From assembly GCA_034638255.1 (NCBI GenBank), contig JAWPGT010000016.1, forward strand, positions 1 through 64,000: a DNA stretch of 64,000 bases, in the 5' to 3' direction. A program made the position numbers and the translations under genes. The stretch comes from Coprinus comatus (Eukaryota > Basidiomycota > Agaricomycetes > Agaricales > Agaricaceae). Of this stretch, positions 10,085 through 22,491 are shown one piece after another. How positions within the stretch are numbered: position 1 is the stretch's first letter; each line of letters opens with the position of its first letter. The notes under the pieces were generated by a model that ran no database searches, was not told the DNA's origin, and was given only the letters and a program-made list of their open reading frames with translations.

Positions 10085-10640
10085 TTGAAGAATGTCCCGA
10101 GAATATGAAGTGAATCATCCAATGGATACACAGGTAGGATTGTCAATTTTATGAGACCAGAGTACGAGGAGAGATATTTAAGGATGCATCCCTTGATCCT
10201 TCAATTTAGCCTTGGGTTATACAATCAGTATAACATGGTTGCACAATGAATTCCAGACATAGCAGTGACGATTCTGTCAGTTGGAAGAAGCGAATAAACA
10301 ACCGAGGAAAGAAAAGAAGAACGAAACTTAAATACGAAAAGGAATTGCCGAGAGCCTTTGATGAATAACAGAGATAAATATAGTATAGTTATGACAAGAC
10401 AGTACCTGCAGGTAACTTGCATCCCATGGGCACCATTCATGAGATGGTTTGTATTATGTAAGGACCGATGTATGTGACTACCCGCTCGATAATTTCGTTT
10501 GGCAGTTGATCAACGTATTGTTGTCCCATGAGAGAGCGGATTAACGGTGATCGATTTGTAGTTTCATATGGCTTTTTTCGTTCGAACGCGTGCATCATAT
10601 GGTATATCATCATCTATGTCTGGGCCCACTCAGAAAAAAA
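10085..10640 (-). pseudogene. relic of F-box/LRR gene A, 5' half
   Basis: 10085-10200 matches 11515-11620 of the intact gene (gtgaatcatc..gatgg.acaggtagga). 10400-10530 matches its F-box exon 12541-12664 (cattcatgaga, gactacccg.tcgat.atttcg). 10560-10700 matches the upstream flank. The intervening coding part is missing and frames are broken. Together with 7330-7757 this may be one gene copy that was split and partly deleted. Confidence 0.7.
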
Positions 10641-10792
10641 AAGAATTGTACGGCATGTAAACGGATAAGTACTCACATTTTGGGTTCTCCTCAAGTCCAT
10701 GACGCCACCTACCTTTTAAGTAACATATAGTTTATTTTTATCACAGCTTATCCACTAGCACTCACGTTCATGGGAGACCAGACGTCCGTGGT

Positions 10793-10902
10793 TGGGCATG
10801 ATTCTGTAGAAACACATCGACCGTTGGTTGCGAGTTGACCAAATGTTAGAGACAGAATGTCGACGATCTAGTACATGAACCACAAGTAGAGTCGCATGTT
10901 AC
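10793..10902 (-). pseudogene. displaced exon fragment of Cys-rich receptor gene
   Basis: About 110 bp closely match 19311-19427, including the long identical run acacatcgaccgttggttgc, with several substitutions and a small deletion. The source is the start of exon 5 of the furin-repeat gene and its intron boundary, so this was copied as DNA rather than through a spliced RNA. It has no reading context here. Confidence 0.8.
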
Positions 10903-11029
10903 AGGAAGCCTTCTCAGTTTTTAATGTTTACTGTATCGACGGCTGACGATTAAATGAAACCTCAAATAGGTAACATTGAAAATAAAAGTAGCCAGGTATC
11001 ATCACGGCAAACACTTCACCTGTAGTAGT

Positions 11030-12664
11030 CTAATATCTGAACATCTTCTCTTTCACTACAAGCCACATACTGAAATTAGCATTATAAAATGACTGCATAA
11101 TTTCCATCACAAACGCTTGAATCTGAGGGTCCGGGTCTTCCCCGATTACAGTCTCCTTATGAAGTTCATTAATGGTGCTTTCCTTGCAAGTTATTGGTCT
11201 ACATGTCACCGTTCTCAGGCTGGAAATTCGGAGGCATGTTCTCAACCAGCCTTCCTATATTTACAGAGGAAAACGTTAGGTGATTCTGAGAATGGTTACA
11301 TTGATAACGTACCACGACTTCAGCATTTTTAGATCGCGCGTCATTTAATGTGATATGAACCCAGAAGTGCAGATCTTCCAGATAACGACATAATGCCACA
11401 TTATTCAACTGCTCTTGCATCAGGGGCCGAGACCAAATGGTTGGTTTATCCACACCAACTTCAAGATATTTCAGAGTGCACGAATGTCGTGGGATAATGG
11501 AAGTGAAAAAGGTGTTAAGAATGGCGGGTGAATCATCTGATGGGTGGACAGGTAGGACAGTCAATTTCATGAGTCCAGAGTATGACGATAGATATTTGAG
11601 GACGTTGGGAGGATGGATGATGTCAATCGATATTTCCTTCAGATATATTCTATTACCGTGGAAAGAACCAAGTAGTTTGTCGAGTACGGCAGGAGCGGAA
11701 GGATCTAGGTTGTACTCCAATTTGAGCGTCTCTAAGTTATGTAGTTTATGGACTACTTCATCCACATCATCTCTAGTGACCACCACAGACCGCAGTTCTA
11801 AGGACCTGAGATTGAGATTTCCAGAGTTGAGGGGAAACATTTCTTTAAATGTGAGCGGTGGATGGAATTCTGTGCTGTGATGATATGCACCAGTCACCTC
11901 GAAGGAGAATCCTCTCAGCTGTGGACACCTTTCCACAAGTTTAGAGATTTCGGTCATAAATGTAGGGGTCGGTTTGGCAATGTTGTCCCATATGATCTTG
12001 AATTTATGTAGATTGCGAAGGGGTTCGAGGGAGATTTCGACGGTCGACATTCCACCAATGTAGATGGATAAATCCTTCAGGGTCGCGCAGGAGGCAAACA
12101 ACGCCACAGTTTTATTTATCTGAGCTTGGGAATAAGCTGGGCCGGCGAAATATCTCCACCTAGCATAAGTGAGAACACGCACCACGTAAAAAGTAAAAAT
12201 ATTCACTCAATAGTAGAAAGCTTTAACATGACTGGAAACAACGCAACCATCAGGTCGAATCGGGGTTGTTGCCTAGACGGTTCCGTCATAGGGTTTGTGG
12301 AATTAAAGGACAAGAGCCGTGTATGGGAGAATATTGGGTTCAGTTCGAGGGGCTGCGCGGAAAGCATCTCTTCGCAATGCTCTTTTGTGGGAAAGAGGTG
12401 TGTTGTTACTTTGATGGAGTAGAACGTGATTGGTGAGACGATGTTGCAAAATCTTCGGGACAAAAACCGCATTCCTCTTTGATCTTTCAACTCACCCTTC
12501 GTTTTGCATTAATAGGGCATGTTTTTGTGTTGAATTCCAAACGGTACCTGGAGGTCGCTTGTGTCCCATCCACGCCATTCATGAGACTGTTTGTAGGGAC
12601 CGACATATCTGACTACCCGTTCGATGATTTCGCTTGGTAGCAGATCAAAGTATGTTGGTACCAT
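11030..12664 (-). CDS. F-box/LRR-type protein A
   Basis: Predicted 492 residues from four exons: 12664-12548, 12496-12207, 12159-11313, 11254-11030. Introns are 51, 47 and 58 bp with GT-AG ends, and the phase closes exactly. The N-terminus YFDLLPSEIIERVVRYVG is an F-box helix, expected to bind Skp1 in an SCF ubiquitin ligase. The remainder has irregular leucine-rich repeat character (LKDLSIYIGG, LRSLELRSVV, LETLKLEYNL, CTLKYLEVGV), the substrate-binding part in such proteins. The target is unknown. Expanded, fast-evolving F-box sets are common in agaricomycetes, and decayed paralogues on both sides show active turnover here. Confidence 0.82.
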
Positions 12665-13216
12665 TGGAGAGTGGATTAAGTGTGATCGATTCGTAAATTG
12701 TTTTTCTGAGCCAAAAGTTCCCGATTTGGTGAGCGTTGGGCATATGGCTCTTTTCGTTTCGAGCACTCATACCATCTATATTTGTATCCGCTAAGAAACA
12801 GGAAAGAACCGTCAAATGTACAGGAAGATGACTTAACCGGATGATCAAAGGTCTCAAACTGATTTGGCTCCGTATATCAATAATCAATGTAGTTGAATGA
12901 AGTCTATCATAAATCTATAATCAGATAGTCGAGTGTCACATTTATACTACGACGTTCGATTCCAATTTCCAAGACTATTGCATATATCCTAAGAAAGGAT
13001 TTTATATTTTGCAACCACGGGTTCTAGCTTGGTGAGAAGGCATCTGATGGTGTACAATGTGTGTATCATAATGCCGTATCTGATAAATAACCTAACTCAA
13101 TAAGAATCAGGCATTCATTTTGTTGACAATTGACACTCCGTGAAATCAGCTAATTTACAATTTTATAATGGGAAGACTTCCTAAGTAGATTTCACAACTC
13201 GTCAAGTCAAGCAAGT
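12665..13216. other. intergenic between F-box genes
   Basis: Holds the upstream flank of gene A, whose first ~180 bp are similar to the flanks at 10530-10720 and 14950-15150, and the 3' flank of gene B. No coding signal seen. Confidence 0.6.
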
Positions 13217-14844
13217 CTATTTCAAATTCATATTACCGGTAGCATTGGAGTTTGGCACCGGATTCCTTCCTGATGACCTATGGCAGTCACCAGAGTGAAT
13301 GTTGAGGGGTGGATTTAAAAGTTTTGGAAGAGAAATTGACTCGGGGACTGGGACCCATGATGGGGAGGTTTGGGTTTGAGTTACATGCGTTTCAATGTGA
13401 TGTTCCGATCCATCCAAGCCGTGGATGTCACTAATGATCTTTAAAGTTATTCGGCCCGAGTTGCGTGCAGTATCCTCTTTCATTGCCCGGGAAGTAAGTT
13501 CCATAGCTGTTCCTAGCAACTGTTGCAGATTGGTACCTTCCATTGAGTTGTTTACAATGATTTTGTGATGTATTACAACTAGGATATTGAGCCTTGTGGG
13601 ACTGCGTTGGAAGAACGGATAACACCAGTTTTCAGCTAATGATACCAATTCCTTGGCCATGAAGGATGACATAGACATATCTCTGGCCCTTTTTGGTAGG
13701 TCTGTTTCAACCTCAACCTCGATTTCTCTACATGACTCGGAGAGTAGTTTTGGGATCTGAGTCATGATGGTGCTACTGTTGGTAGTAGAACCTGCATAAC
13801 AAGGGAAGATGTCAGCCTCAACAAGTTAAGTATTTACTATTCATAATATTCTCACCTCCTTTGTATATTAAATGCAATTTCTCTAACCCCGCACCATAGT
13901 GCCTAAGCAACTCCCCTACCAAGCTATTGTCTTCCTTGTCCTGGCAGGTTATATCCAATCTCCGAAGATTTGGGAAGAGGTTCATTACTGAAGGTGAAGT
14001 AGGGAATTGTTTTCGGTACCTCAATTTCATTGGGGGACAGCTCCGCTGTAGCTGTGCAACTGCACTTAGAGTTATCCTACCCTGTAAATCGAGGCAATGA
14101 ACACCAGTCAACTGATCCTTGATTTGTATTTCTGTGAACAGAAACAAATCTTTCATTGGTATACATTCCTCCCCGAGAATTACAGAGTTTAAACACTGTC
14201 CACAAAGCAGCAAAAGTCCGACTGGGAAAAGCCCTTTCCTAATCTCTATCCTCCTTATATTTCCAAGACTCCGAAATGTCCGAGCAATGCACTGCATCTC
14301 ATTTTGTGATACATTCCACTTAATTTGTCCATCGACATCGTAAACAAGAGTCTCCAGGTTTGTTAGACATTGAATAAATTCCCAAAGCATGGTAGGAATG
14401 TAGCATGGCGAAGAAAACGATGGGCCAGTGGGATCTGTTATGACGTGGAGCGATTTCAATTCTGATTGGACATTGTGTGGTCTGGTGTAGAATTCATTTA
14501 TTACAGTGGGGTCCATGCGCACGGTAGCCAAGGAAAACAAACGCGTCTGGAATAGTTGTCTCCACGGTCGCGATATCAAAGCACCTTGACAGAGACATTC
14601 TCTGTCATCTGGTAACTTTAACGTTGACACCAAATAAAGCAATAGCTGCCAAACTGGAAGTAGATGACATGGTGATCCAGGAGGGGTGTTGAAGGTAGGA
14701 AAGATTGAATATAAAAGCCTGTCGGTGAAAGTAGAACGTAGTGTTTGACAACTCACCAAAAGTTGAACCACTGGTGTTTATTTCAGGATCGACGTTTCCC
14801 TGTCGTGGAATCAGGCTTCCCAATCCGTTCCTAAGTTCTTGCAT
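13217..14844 (-). CDS. F-box-like protein B
   Basis: Best model has three exons, 14844-14757, 14653-13856 and 13791-13217, giving 486 residues in frame; the introns are 103 and 64 bp. The segment WQLLLYLVSTLKLP followed by LCQGALISRPWRQLFQTRLF has the helix pattern of agaricomycete F-box proteins (a ...CALVSRSW... core), so a Skp1-binding adaptor role is likely. The rest has scattered LRR-like pieces (NLETLVYDV, CLDLQGRITL, NLRRLDITC). The first intron is the weak point: its 3' site was chosen to keep frame, and two other AG sites lie inside it. The C-terminal segment is duplicated as a relic at 7060-7300. Confidence 0.72.
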
Positions 14845-14868
14845 TATTCTTTCTCGAGAAGGTAGTTT

Positions 14869-15190
14869 GTAAGGATTGACGTATTTGACTACCTGCTCGA
14901 TGATTTCGCTTTTTAGTTGATTAAAGTATCATTACGCCATCGTAGAGCAGATTAACGGTGATCAATTTGTACTTTGTTTTTCTGAGCCTAAAGTTTCAGA
15001 TTCGGTGGGCGGGGGCATATGACTCTGTTTTTTTTCTTTCTTCTTGCTCGAACGTGTGTATCATATCACCACCTATATTTTGGTTTTCTCAGAAATAAGA
15101 AGAATTGTACAGAATGTGAACGGATACTCACTACATTTTGGGTTCTCCTGAAGTCCATGGACCATGAGGTCATCAATATCCTATTTTTAT
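14869..15190 (-). pseudogene. relic of F-box first exon and promoter
   Basis: Strong similarity to 12585-12740 and 10470-10720 (gactacc..ctcgatgatttcgct, atta.cggtgatcaatttgta, attttgggttctcct.aagtccat). The F-box frame is broken and no downstream body follows in this orientation. It abuts the intact gene B. Confidence 0.65.
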
Positions 15191-15368
15191 CGCGGCTTAT
15201 CCCACCAGTTGCACCAGCACTCACTTCGTCTTCCCTACTTATCATGTTATTCCCAACTGGATTACCTTCGAAAACCAATAGGTGGTTTAAATAATCCCAC
15301 CATCGCATTAACTTTGTTCCTTTTCAAAAATAAAAGTTTGCTTATATGTAGAGAGTCCCAGGAATGCA

Positions 15369-17026
15369 ATGAACATGTATCAACTCAGACTTCTCTTCTC
15401 AGTCTTCCTCCTTGCCCCCGTAACTCTGGCCGTCCAGTTTCACCCACTGAAAGAACGACCAGGATTAATTGATAACGGAACCTTTGGTCCTGAAGTCGAA
15501 GTTGTCCACCTTTTCCGGGGTGATGCACCAGTAGGAATCGCGATCAGTAAAACAGGTCGTGCATTCGCTACTTTCAGCAGGTGAGTAAAATTATGGATAA
15601 TGTTAAATAAAAAAGAACTAAAAAGCAAAACTCACTTTAAAACATAGAGGAAATCTAGAATCAAGTCCAGCTACGGTAGTCGAACTCACCTCCTCGGACA
15701 CTGAAACCCCTTTCCCATCACTGGAATTCAACACTCCTCCGGCTGGGCTCCTCAATACCACAACAGGACGTACATTAGGCTCCTCCGATTCCAATCACTT
15801 CATAAACACTCAAGCAGTTACTATTGATTCCAAAGACAGACTTTGGGTTTTGGACAAAGCACGACCTGCTATAGGTGGAGATAATATTCTACCTGGATCT
15901 GGGGGTCCAAAACTTCTAGGGTTCAATCTCAGTGGTGGGCCGACTAGTAATGGTAGCAGTGATAACGAAACTGGAAACACTAGCAATCAACCGTTTACAA
16001 CTATAACGTTCCCGGACGACGTGCTTCCCCCGAATGGTTATTTGAACGATGTACGATTTGATTTAAGGCCTGAATTAACAAAATCCGGGGGAGGCGTTGC
16101 ATATATAGCTGACAGCGGTAAACAACAATTGCTACATATTCCTTCCTATCATCCTCACCTTGTTTTATTGTCATAAAAGGTGGCTTTGGTATCATCGTTG
16201 TAGATCTAGGAACTGGTCAATCTTGGCGTCACCTTCATCATCTCCAATCAGTTAGCTTAAAATCTCGATTTTTACCAACATTATTTGGAATACCTACCTA
16301 CCTTTCATCCGTTCTCACTCCAGCACTTCATTATCAAGATGCTGGAGGTGGTGGAGGAGTTGATGGTATGCATATTCATATTTCTTTTTAGTTTTCTCCT
16401 CCCTTCAGAATCTAGATAATAAGTCGGATACTGACATTACTCTGAACTCATATAGGTATCGCGTTAAGCCCAGATGGAAAATTCCTATATTATACTCCAA
16501 TAGCAAGCAGAGATTTATACCGTATCGAAACCTCTACTCTACGAGTAAACCCAAAGGAAGATAAATTGGCATTTATACGTGCAGCCAACAGCGTCCAATT
16601 TCTAGGCGAGGTATGCATGATTATACATTTAACTTTTATGCCTGGATAGTAATAATAATAATAAAAAATAGATGGGAGGTCAAGCAGATGGTCTCGAATC
16701 CGATTCAACAGGCAAAATTTACATATCCAATCCCGAACACAACTCTATCAGCATTTACAATCCAGAAACTGGACTTGTAGAACCTTTCGTCAGGTCACCT
16801 ATTATTGCATGGCCTGATACAATGAAGTACGCATCATGTTCTTTATCTATCAACTTGAGTTAAATAATTCTTCGTTTGTGTTTGTAGTGTAGCAACAGAT
16901 GGATATTTATACGCCACAGTGAACCAACTCTGGTTAAGTCCAGGATTTCAAGGAGGTGTAGATAAAAGGGTTCCTCCATTTGCCCTTATTCGAGTGAAAA
17001 TCGCAGGCGGGAGGATTGAACTTTGA
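15369..17026 (+). CDS. secreted MRJP/Yellow-family beta-propeller protein
   Basis: Six exons: 15369-15580, 15648-16117, 16180-16365, 16456-16610, 16672-16826, 16888-17026, giving 438 residues with phase closing. The N-terminus MNMYQLRLLFSVFLLAPVTLA is a signal peptide. The body carries the family signature: LWVLDKARP, PKLLGFNLSG, NGYLNDVRFD, YIADSGGFGIIVVDLGTG, GIALSPDGKFLYYTP, WPDT then VATDGYLYATVNQLW. These are the blades of the six-bladed propeller of major royal jelly/Yellow proteins, which occur in many fungi and bacteria. The fungal role is unsettled; it is presumably secreted and may bind small ligands. An AATAAA lies at 17186-17191. The start could also be two codons later. Confidence 0.88.
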
Positions 17027-17528
17027 GAATCCAGAATTTTTTGGAAAGTGGTTGGAACTTTGGGTTGTAGGAATAGTAGTTGAACGTTAACGTTGAGGGG
17101 TATCCATGTAGTATAGTTATTATATTGTTTCGAAGGATGTGCCAAATGACAAACATTTGTTTAGTGTGTGAAGACTTGAGTTTTCAATAAATAGATCTGA
17201 CCTGGAAAGAAGTGACTGCAAGGTTTTTCTATCATCATACGCAGAACCATAACTTAAAAAACAACAATATGATATATTTTCAGATGAGTATAATGTCATT
17301 AAAAGCTCGTAACGTCATCGCGAATTGAAATATATCTAAGTAGATCATAAAATGAAGATGTTCGATAGGAATAACTGTATCTTGTACGAGCGCAAGGAAG
17401 AGAAAGAGAAGGAAGAGGAAATCAATAGCACAACAATGATTAAAATACAAAGATAAACGCATATATAAACATCCACAATGAAAAATAAAAGTCAGTCCAT
17501 CATATGAAATGAAGAGTCATGATAATAA
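17027..17528. other. convergent 3' intergenic region
   Basis: Lies between two converging genes. Contains the AATAAA of the plus-strand gene at 17186-17191. No coding signal recognised. Confidence 0.6.
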
Positions 17529-20500
17529 TTATTTCCAAAACGAACCAGTAACACCTTTCTTCTGCAGCTTCCCTTCCCTACCTTTACCACTCTTTGGTAA
17601 AGGTTGAGTAGTAGCAATTGTACTCATTGAAAACTTACTTTTCAACGCTGGATCCGAGTTACTCGTTCCAAGATTACTACTGCTACCAAGACCATCACGA
17701 ATGGGTTGACGAACTTCAGGTAATCGACGAGCATATCCAGTCATTTGAGAGTATAAAGAATCTGTAGATATACTACCTCTTGATTCACGATGTTCGAACT
17801 CGTGGTCATATTTACGTTGAGGTTTCTGGCGAGGTTCGTAGTCGTGGTCATAGTCGTCATATGATTCTCGACTTTCAAAACTTCTTCGTTTACGATGTTC
17901 TCGTCCTCGAGCCCGGCCTCGTTCTTGATCCCGATGATAATACTCGTCGTCGTTGTCATACTCATCCTCATCAAGAAGTTGAGTTTGACTGTGATTTCTA
18001 TGTTTGGTTTTGGTTTTGGAATCTGAAGGAAGAGGATGGTTCGAATGGGAATATCTAGACCCATGATGCATAAAATTCTTCTTTGTCGCGGGTGGTGTTT
18101 TTGGATTAACAGAATATGTGTAAGAAGAGATGAGTTGAATTACATCCTCGGTTTCGGTTTCCACTGATCTTCTATTGATACTACTCTTGGTGGTATTCGG
18201 AAGTGGCATTCTTGCATGTGGGGAATACGATCGTGATCTTGACCGTGACCAAGACCGAGACGGAGAGCGAGAGTGAGGACGGGAACGTGGATAACCTCGT
18301 TCAAGGTCAATATCATGTTCACGTTCATCTCTTCTCGAAGAAAGACTCGAAAGTTTGATATCGTCATTATTAGATCGCGAATTTGATAGAGTGGAATGTA
18401 TAATTTGAATCGGTTTTCCTCGTACCATAGGTTTAGAGCCAGAACCTTCAGGGTAAACTCTAGTCGATTTTTGATGACCGAAAAACTTCTCTCCAAATCT
18501 AACCAGTTTCCACTTCCAATCACTTTTCTGCTTCTTATCTTTCATAGCATGAAAGACTTCCACGTCTTCCTGATCATCATATCCATGTATATCAGGATGA
18601 TATGGTTGTTTCCTAGCAGAACTCAAACTCGAATCCTTCCTTTTTCCCCAACACCATTTCGACCTTTTCTTGGAAGTATCAGCAAAAACATACACCCCCA
18701 TCTTCCTTTTCTTTTCATCCTTTTTTCTCCTCATCCTTCTTCTACAACACCAAATAAACATCATGAAAATAAAAGCACAACCAAGAGCCATCAACAAAAT
18801 CTGCCACCATTCCAATCTTCTACCATTATTAATCACAACAGTAGGTTGATCAATTCCACTAACAGTGGGTAACGGAGGTAAATTCGAACTAGTTTCAGAA
18901 GGTTTCGGAACCACAATCAATTCCGATAAACAAACACCCAAAGATCCAATAACTCCTGTCCCCGTAGCATTCGTATTCCCATTCCCATTACCAGAACTTG
19001 AACAAATATCATTTGAAAGAACACAAGAACCAGATCGAAGTAAATGATCATTTGAGCTTGAACAAGAAAGACAATTCGAAGATCCAGATCCCGAACAGCT
19101 TCCACAAGAACTATCACAAGGTCGGCAACTATTCGAACCATTATCCCAAAATTCCGTTTTTGAACAAGTAGGCATGCATCGGCCGTTATTCAAAACAGGT
19201 CGAGAAGGTAAACAAGATGTACATTCATTAAATCTTGATCCTGTACATGATTCACAATCCGGATGACAAGAGAGACAGGAAGATGCCGATTGGGATGGGA
19301 ATGTTTTTATTGGGCATGATTCTGCAGCGACACATCGACCGTTGGTTGCGAGTTGACCGGATGCTGAGCAACTCAGACAGAATGTTGACGATCCGGTACA
19401 TGTACCACAAGCAGAGTCGCATGCTGTAAAAATGTGAATCAGAGGATGTACCAAAAAGAGAGAGAAGAGAATAGACGTACGAAGACAACTCGAACCATCT
19501 TGAGAGACAAACGTACCATCAGGACAGGTATCCAAGCATTTCCCTTGATGTAAAAATGTTCCAGGTATGCAGCCAGTGCATTGTAACTCCGTGGCAAGAG
19601 AAGCAGTGCTAAAATTTGGTATCTTGCAAGATGTGCATTTTGCACCGCAACTATCACAAGCCTTCTTATTATTATCCGCAATAAGATTCGTTCCTTCACA
19701 AACACCATCGCCATTTGCACGAACACAAACTCCGTTAAGCATGTATTGACCTTGAATACATGCTGTACAATCATTAGATGATGAACCAGAGCATGATTGA
19801 CAAGGTTGAGCGCATTGAGTGCAAGTATCTCCAGTAGCGAATGAGATTTCAGGACATTCTCCACCATTCGATCGGATTTGTTTTGGAGGATGACAGATCG
19901 TTCGGTCATTGTTATCTTGTATCCAACCCGATTTACATTGCAAGCATACGCCAGTACCAGATGCGCATTGATTACATCCAACTGTACAAGCTAAGCAGTT
20001 AAAAAAACAAAACAATTAATAACGCCCCCCAAAAAATGTAGCAAAAAAGAAAAAAAAACGAACCTCTACAATCACCAGTAGTAGTTTCAAAAAACCCATT
20101 ATCACATTTTGCACATTGAGTTCCATTATCCGCTTTCACAAAACCAGAATTACAAGCACATTCTCCATTATCTCCACAAACTCCATTCAAACAGTTACAA
20201 GTCTTTCCCCCACTTCTCTTAAGACATCTTCCAGTTCCCGAAATCCCTTCATCACATTCCTCACAACCATCTTCACATTTCTGACAATTCGGTCCAAAAT
20301 GTCCAGGAGAACAAATCTCACATGAATTTCCAGTAAATCCATCTAAACATGAACATTTCCCATTTGAACCACAAATTCCAGCAGAAGAACAAGTAGGTGC
20401 ACATGTTGTAATTTGAATATCCACAACTGCAAGTTGATTTGAAGATAACGATGAAGGTAATTGTGCCGTATCAGGTATTGAATCCCAAAGTATAACGCGG

Positions 20501-21073
20501 TTCGAAGATGCCATAGCAATAACCACAACATCCGAAGCAAGTGTTAATGACTTTGCAGAGATAGGTGTAGAAGTGTTAAGATCCGGTGGTGATTCTGGTG
20601 GTGATGTGAATGCAGTTTGACCTGAATATAGTCGTTCTGTGAATACTGCTAGACCAGGTTCGAGTGTAAGGTCGAGAGGAAGGGAAAATGAAGCATTGGA
20701 AAATCCTGCGGATGCGCTGAGTTTTGTAGATGATGATGTTAGAGCGTCGTGTAATAGTTGAGGATTTGTCGTTGATGAATATTGGCCAGGTAGTATATGT
20801 AGAGGCACTGGTATTGATGATGATGATAGCTTAGCTCCAACTAATAAACGAACTTCTTTAAGTATTTCCTACATATTTTTAGCACTGAAAAGAAACATAC
20901 GCGTTGTATTAGAGTATCCTTGTAGACATTGTCCGGGAATGCAAAGAATCGTAGGGTTCATGATTTGTGCAGCTATATTTCATGGTTAGTAAATAGCCCC
21001 TAACTGACAAGTTAAGAAACATACTAGCAAGCAAAGGAGCAATAAATAGTGAGCAAAAAGTAAAGAGAGACAT
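17529..21073 (-). CDS. Cys-rich furin-repeat type I membrane protein
   Basis: Five exons: 21073-21025, 20972-20901, 20855-20064, 19990-19481, 19423-17529, giving 1105 residues with phases closing. MSLFTFCSLFIAPLLA is a signal peptide. The ectodomain holds an EGF-like/laminin-like stretch, then many CxxC furin-type repeats (CDSACGTCTGS, CHPDCESCTGS, CDSSCGSCSGS). A transmembrane helix WWQILLMALGCAFIFMMFIW lies near residues 680-702, then a basic stop-transfer RRRMRRKKDEKKRK and a long disordered tail with an Arg-Ser tract. Such growth-factor-receptor-like proteins are widespread in agaricomycetes, but no ligand or signalling role is established. Intron 19424-19480 is a multiple of three with no stop, so unspliced RNA stays open. 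A copy of the exon 5 start lies at 10793-10902. Confidence 0.85.
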
Positions 21074-22491
21074 GATGAGAACGAAGGAAGAGAAAGTCGC
21101 GACGACCAGCGCAGATGAGGGTAACAGTTGAAGAATAAAATACTCGCCATGACCATCGTGTACAGGAACAATAAATCTCAGTATCTCAATTGTTCTCAGC
21201 TTATTGTTCATTTGTTTGCCTCACCCTACTCTTACCAAACAATGACGTTCCATAACGTTTACGTAACTAGCTCATTGTCCCTAGCGCCGTCTACGGCAAT
21301 CAATTGATCCAGGGTTCGGTCTCCGGGACGATAATTCCGTCAATTAAAATCATCTCTTGAGCTCGAGTCTCGACATCTGCTTGAAAATGTCAAGTAATTC
21401 ATTCTCAGATCTAGGAGATTTAGCGTTAATCAAGATAAATAGATATAAAACGTCAGATCTCGACAATCAATTGAATAGTAAAACACAAAACGCTTCATTT
21501 TATACATTGTAACAAATAACAATGAATGCAAGTACAATGAGTAATTTAAAAAAAAGAGCATTTTACAAAAAACAAAGTACTAATCCTCATGCTTACTGGA
21601 CGCTAAGCCACATCAATTGGCAAAAGAAACACTAAGAAAATTTAAACGCTGAGAAGCAGAAAATCGAAACAGAAAAGAGAAAAAATAGGTATGTACAACA
21701 ATGTACACTATGCATGTATGTTATGGACTCGGAAAGGTGTATGTACCTGTGTATGGTGTGTATAGGTACGTTCTGTATCTTATGGTTATGTATGTTATGT
21801 ACTTCGTATGTATGTATGTACTATGTATGTAGTGACCAGAAAAAAACGAGAACGAAAACTCAATTATGAAAAGAGGTATTGACAGAAGGAGACGGAGAGA
21901 CAAAAGATAATACAAGGCAAAAGAAAGAAATCAGAATCAGAAATCGAAAGGCATAAAGGCAAGTACCAGACCAATAGTATTATAGACAGTATTGAAAAAG
22001 AAATTTGAAGTAAAAATTCGAAAAAGAGAAAGAGAAAAAAGGAAGGAGAAACCTATTAATTTTATCATGACAGAGGAACACTACGAAAAGAAACGAACGA
22101 TTCCATGATTAAATGTTCAGAGAAGAGAAAAAGAAAGAGAAAAGGGGAAAAACACATACAAAACCCGAACACGTTCATAGTTTTTGTTTTTGTAACGACT
22201 TGTCCAAAAGCATCGCATCACAACCACCAGAAAAAGGAAGGGCCTTGTAGAGGGACAGAAAGAAAAAGAAACCAGAAAGTCGAAACCGAAACTGAAAACC
22301 GAAACCCACATACATAGTATGCAGGCTATAGCAAAAAGAAAACCCCCTTTTTTGTTTGATATTTGCATTTCCCATCTCGCAAAATCCAATCAAATATCAA
22401 GGAGTCATCATCCTGCGTGTAACATTGAGTGTATCCTCCCCCGACTCTCATTCCAACAATGAACAGACCAAGTCGGACCTCAGACCTCGAT
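21074..22491. other. intergenic, purine-rich
   Basis: Upstream of the Cys-rich receptor gene and downstream of the La-motif gene. 21715-21835 is a run of degenerate TATG/GTATGT words. 21840-22290 is strongly A/G-rich on the plus strand, probably 3' UTR of the minus-strand La-motif gene. No gene supported. Confidence 0.55.
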
